A stretch of DNA of 15,434 nt, taken from assembly GCA_022360735.1 (NCBI GenBank), contig JAKSCF010000334.1, forward strand, positions 1 to 15,434, in the 5' to 3' direction. Positions 13,832 through 15,434 of the stretch are shown piece after piece. The notes beneath the pieces were generated by a model. That model saw only the letters and a list, made by a program, of their open reading frames with translations, made no database searches and was not told the DNA's origin. Position 1 is the stretch's first letter. The number at the start of each line of letters is the position of its first letter. The position numbers and the translations under genes were made by a program. The stretch comes from Clostridia bacterium. Lineage in GTDB: Bacteria; Bacillota_A; Clostridia; Peptostreptococcales; JAAYPU01.

Positions 13832-15304
13832 ATGTCATTTATTGCGGTAGACCTGGGAACCACTAATATTAAAGTAACCGCTTACGATAAAAAGCTTCAA
13901 ATGTTGAGCGAAAGAAACAAAAATGTTGAATATATACGTGAAGGGGATATGGTTGAGTTTAATGCGTCAAACTATTTTTCGGATGTACAATCATTAATTG
14001 CCGAATGTTGCAGACTGGGATTTAATAATACAAAAGAGGTAATACAAATTATATTAACCGGTCAAGCTGAATCCTTAATATGTTTGGACAAAGAAGGAAA
14101 TCCCATTCGTAACGGAATCTCATGGCTGGATATGCGTTCAGAAAATGAGTGCGAGGAATTAAAAAGTAAGTTTGATGAAAAAACTTGTTTCCACATAACC
14201 GGTCAGCCGTCGATTATTCCTACGTGGCCAATTACCAAAATGCTTTGGCTGAAACGAAATGAGTCGCAAGTATTTTCAGATGTGTCCATGTATCTAATGC
14301 TAAAAGACTATATTCAATATCAGTTAACCGGTAAAATAGTTGGAGAATACTCCATCTACAACTTTACCCACTATTTTGATATTAGAAAGAAGGTATATTG
14401 GAACGATATCCTGGAGTATTGCGGTATCAATGAAAATCAGCTGCCTCCATTGGTCGAGCCATGCACAAATATCGGCGTAATCAAAAGTGATGTTGCGCAA
14501 AACATCGGTGTCAGCGCAAACTCCACCGTAAATGTCGGCACGCTTGACCATTTCTCGGGCATGATAGGCACAGGTAACATCAAACCAGGGCTCATCAGTG
14601 AAACCACAGGTACCGTACTATCCATTGCAACAATGGTGGATAAACCGTTGCTTGGAGATGTTCGTATTCCCTGTCACTACGGACCGTTTAAGGACACATA
14701 TGTGCTATTGCCAGTGTGTGAAAGTGGCGGTGTCAGTCTCGAATGGTTTAAGAAGGGCTTTATGGAAGACCTAAGCTACCATGAGCTAAATGCAGAACTC
14801 GCTAGTAGAGATTTGCCAAATGAACTGGTTTTTCTGCCTTATCTAACCGGTGTCAATGCGCCTGACTTTAATGAGAAGGCCAACGGTGTTTTTTATGGTA
14901 TTAAGTTAAAGCACGACAAAGTTGATTTTGCATATAGCATTATGGAAGGCATTGCCCATATATTTACGGTTAACATCAACTATATGAAAAAGATCGGCGT
15001 TAATCCGGAGATGATCATTTCTACCGGGGGCGGCGCAAAGTCTGATATATGGTCACAAATGAAAGCAGATATCTCAAGAAATGTAGTTGCTATTCCCCAA
15101 ATTGAGGAAACTGCTTGTTTAGGTGCTGCCATAATTGGAGCTGTACATGATGGCGTATATAATAGTTTTGAAGAAGCAGCCAAGCACTGTATCTCTATTA
15201 AAAAAGCATTTACGCCATCAAAAAACCAACGGTTACTAGACAAGCATCGTCTTTTCAATGAGCTATACAGCAATATGCAGTCGATTTTTAATTATAGCGT
15301 TTAA
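13832..15304 (+). CDS. FGGY-family sugar kinase (xylulokinase-like)
   Basis: A 490-residue cytoplasmic kinase that phosphorylates a sugar, usually a ketose, with ATP. The N-terminal FGGY domain starts with the phosphate-loop AVDLGTTN (5-12) and includes TGQAESL and GISWLDMR (95-102). The putative catalytic base is Asp239 in VGTLDHFSGMIG. The C-terminal domain has SETTGTVLS, a loop LPYLTGVNAPDF, and the adenine-binding STGGGAKSDIWSQMKADI with EETACLGAAIIGA. Length is typical. It follows the regulator by 11 nt, and the regulator's stop TAA is part of its ribosome binding site TAAGGAG, so the two genes form an operon. The sugar is not identifiable; relatives include xylulose, ribulose, fuculose and tetrulose kinases. 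Confidence 0.92.
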   Translation: MSFIAVDLGTTNIKVTAYDKKLQMLSERNKNVEYIREGDMVEFNASNYFSDVQSLIAECCRLGFNNTKEVIQIILTGQAESLICLDKEGNPIRNGISWLDMRSENECEELKSKFDEKTCFHITGQPSIIPTWPITKMLWLKRNESQVFSDVSMYLMLKDYIQYQLTGKIVGEYSIYNFTHYFDIRKKVYWNDILEYCGINENQLPPLVEPCTNIGVIKSDVAQNIGVSANSTVNVGTLDHFSGMIGTGNIKPGLISETTGTVLSIATMVDKPLLGDVRIPCHYGPFKDTYVLLPVCESGGVSLEWFKKGFMEDLSYHELNAELASRDLPNELVFLPYLTGVNAPDFNEKANGVFYGIKLKHDKVDFAYSIMEGIAHIFTVNINYMKKIGVNPEMIISTGGGAKSDIWSQMKADISRNVVAIPQIEETACLGAAIIGAVHDGVYNSFEEAAKHCISIKKAFTPSKNQRLLDKHRLFNELYSNMQSIFNYSV

Positions 15305-15350
15305 ATAATAATATATTTAATAAGACTGAAGACAAGTATGTTGATATTGA

Positions 15351-15372
15351 TGTATAAACAAATATTTATACA
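15351..15372. repeat. Perfect 8-bp dyad near the end of the window
   Basis: TGTATAAA and TTTATACA flank a 6-nt spacer, just before the kinase terminator. It could be a regulator site or simple AT-rich secondary structure. No gene follows within the window to connect it with. Confidence 0.3.
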
Positions 15373-15381
15373 CTTAAGCTA

Positions 15382-15409
15382 AAAAAATTGCCCGTAAGGG
15401 CAATTTTTT
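15382..15409 (+). terminator. Intrinsic terminator after the kinase gene
   Basis: A perfect 12-bp stem (AAAAAATTGCCC with GGGCAATTTTTT), loop GTAA, and T-rich end, 77 nt after the kinase stop. The symmetric A- and T-runs allow it to act in both directions. Confidence 0.9.
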
Positions 15410-15434
15410 CCAGATTATCGAAAAAGTACTAGAA

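Noticed and set aside
14324..14625. Minus-strand frames opposite the FGGY kinase
   Set aside because: Antisense shadows with no recognisable motifs.

Overview
The window looks like chromosomal DNA of a low-GC Firmicute, most likely a Clostridia-class anaerobe. The reasons are the AT-rich intergenic DNA, strong AGGAGG ribosome binding sites before nearly every gene, a YueI/DUF1694 gene, and sugar-utilisation genes of the kind common in gut or plant-matter fermenters. No genus can be assigned from sequence alone. No RNA genes, insertion sequences, prophage genes or CRISPR arrays were seen.

Left part (1-2700, all minus strand): the 5' part of uxaB (tagaturonate reductase), cut by the window edge just before its catalytic motif; a YueI/DUF1694 protein; and a lone P-loop ATPase of the BrxD/DUF2791 type without other BREX genes.

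Centre (2757-12386, minus strand): one long co-directional operon for an unidentified sugar. In transcription order it encodes a D-tagatose-3-epimerase-like TIM-barrel enzyme, an L-fucose/L-arabinose isomerase-like protein, a cupin-like protein, a FucU-type mutarotase, a CUT2/ribose-type ABC importer (lipoprotein binding protein, double-domain ATPase, two permeases), an archaeal-type short triose-phosphate isomerase homologue and a YjbQ/UPF0047 protein. It ends in a good intrinsic terminator.

Right part (12804-15304, plus strand): a divergent LacI-family regulator and an FGGY sugar kinase, ending in a second intrinsic terminator whose sequence closely matches the one closing the minus-strand operon.

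The 12387-12803 intergenic region is the control hub. It holds two back-to-back consensus sigma-A promoters (TTGACA-N18-TATAAT each). It also holds three exact copies of a 14-bp LacI-type palindrome (TTACAACGATGTAA, one inverted) and a fourth 11/14 match over the regulator's own -35 box. One operator lies on the predicted start site of the big operon and another about 63 bp further into its leader. This suggests repression by the divergent LacI protein, perhaps with DNA looping, released by the imported sugar or a product of it.

Working model (inference): the sugar is imported by the ABC system, mutarotated by FucU, isomerised to a ketose by the FucI-like protein and/or epimerised by the DTE-like protein, and phosphorylated by the FGGY kinase. 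It is then rearranged by the TIM homologue. No aldolase lies in the window and the substrate cannot be named.
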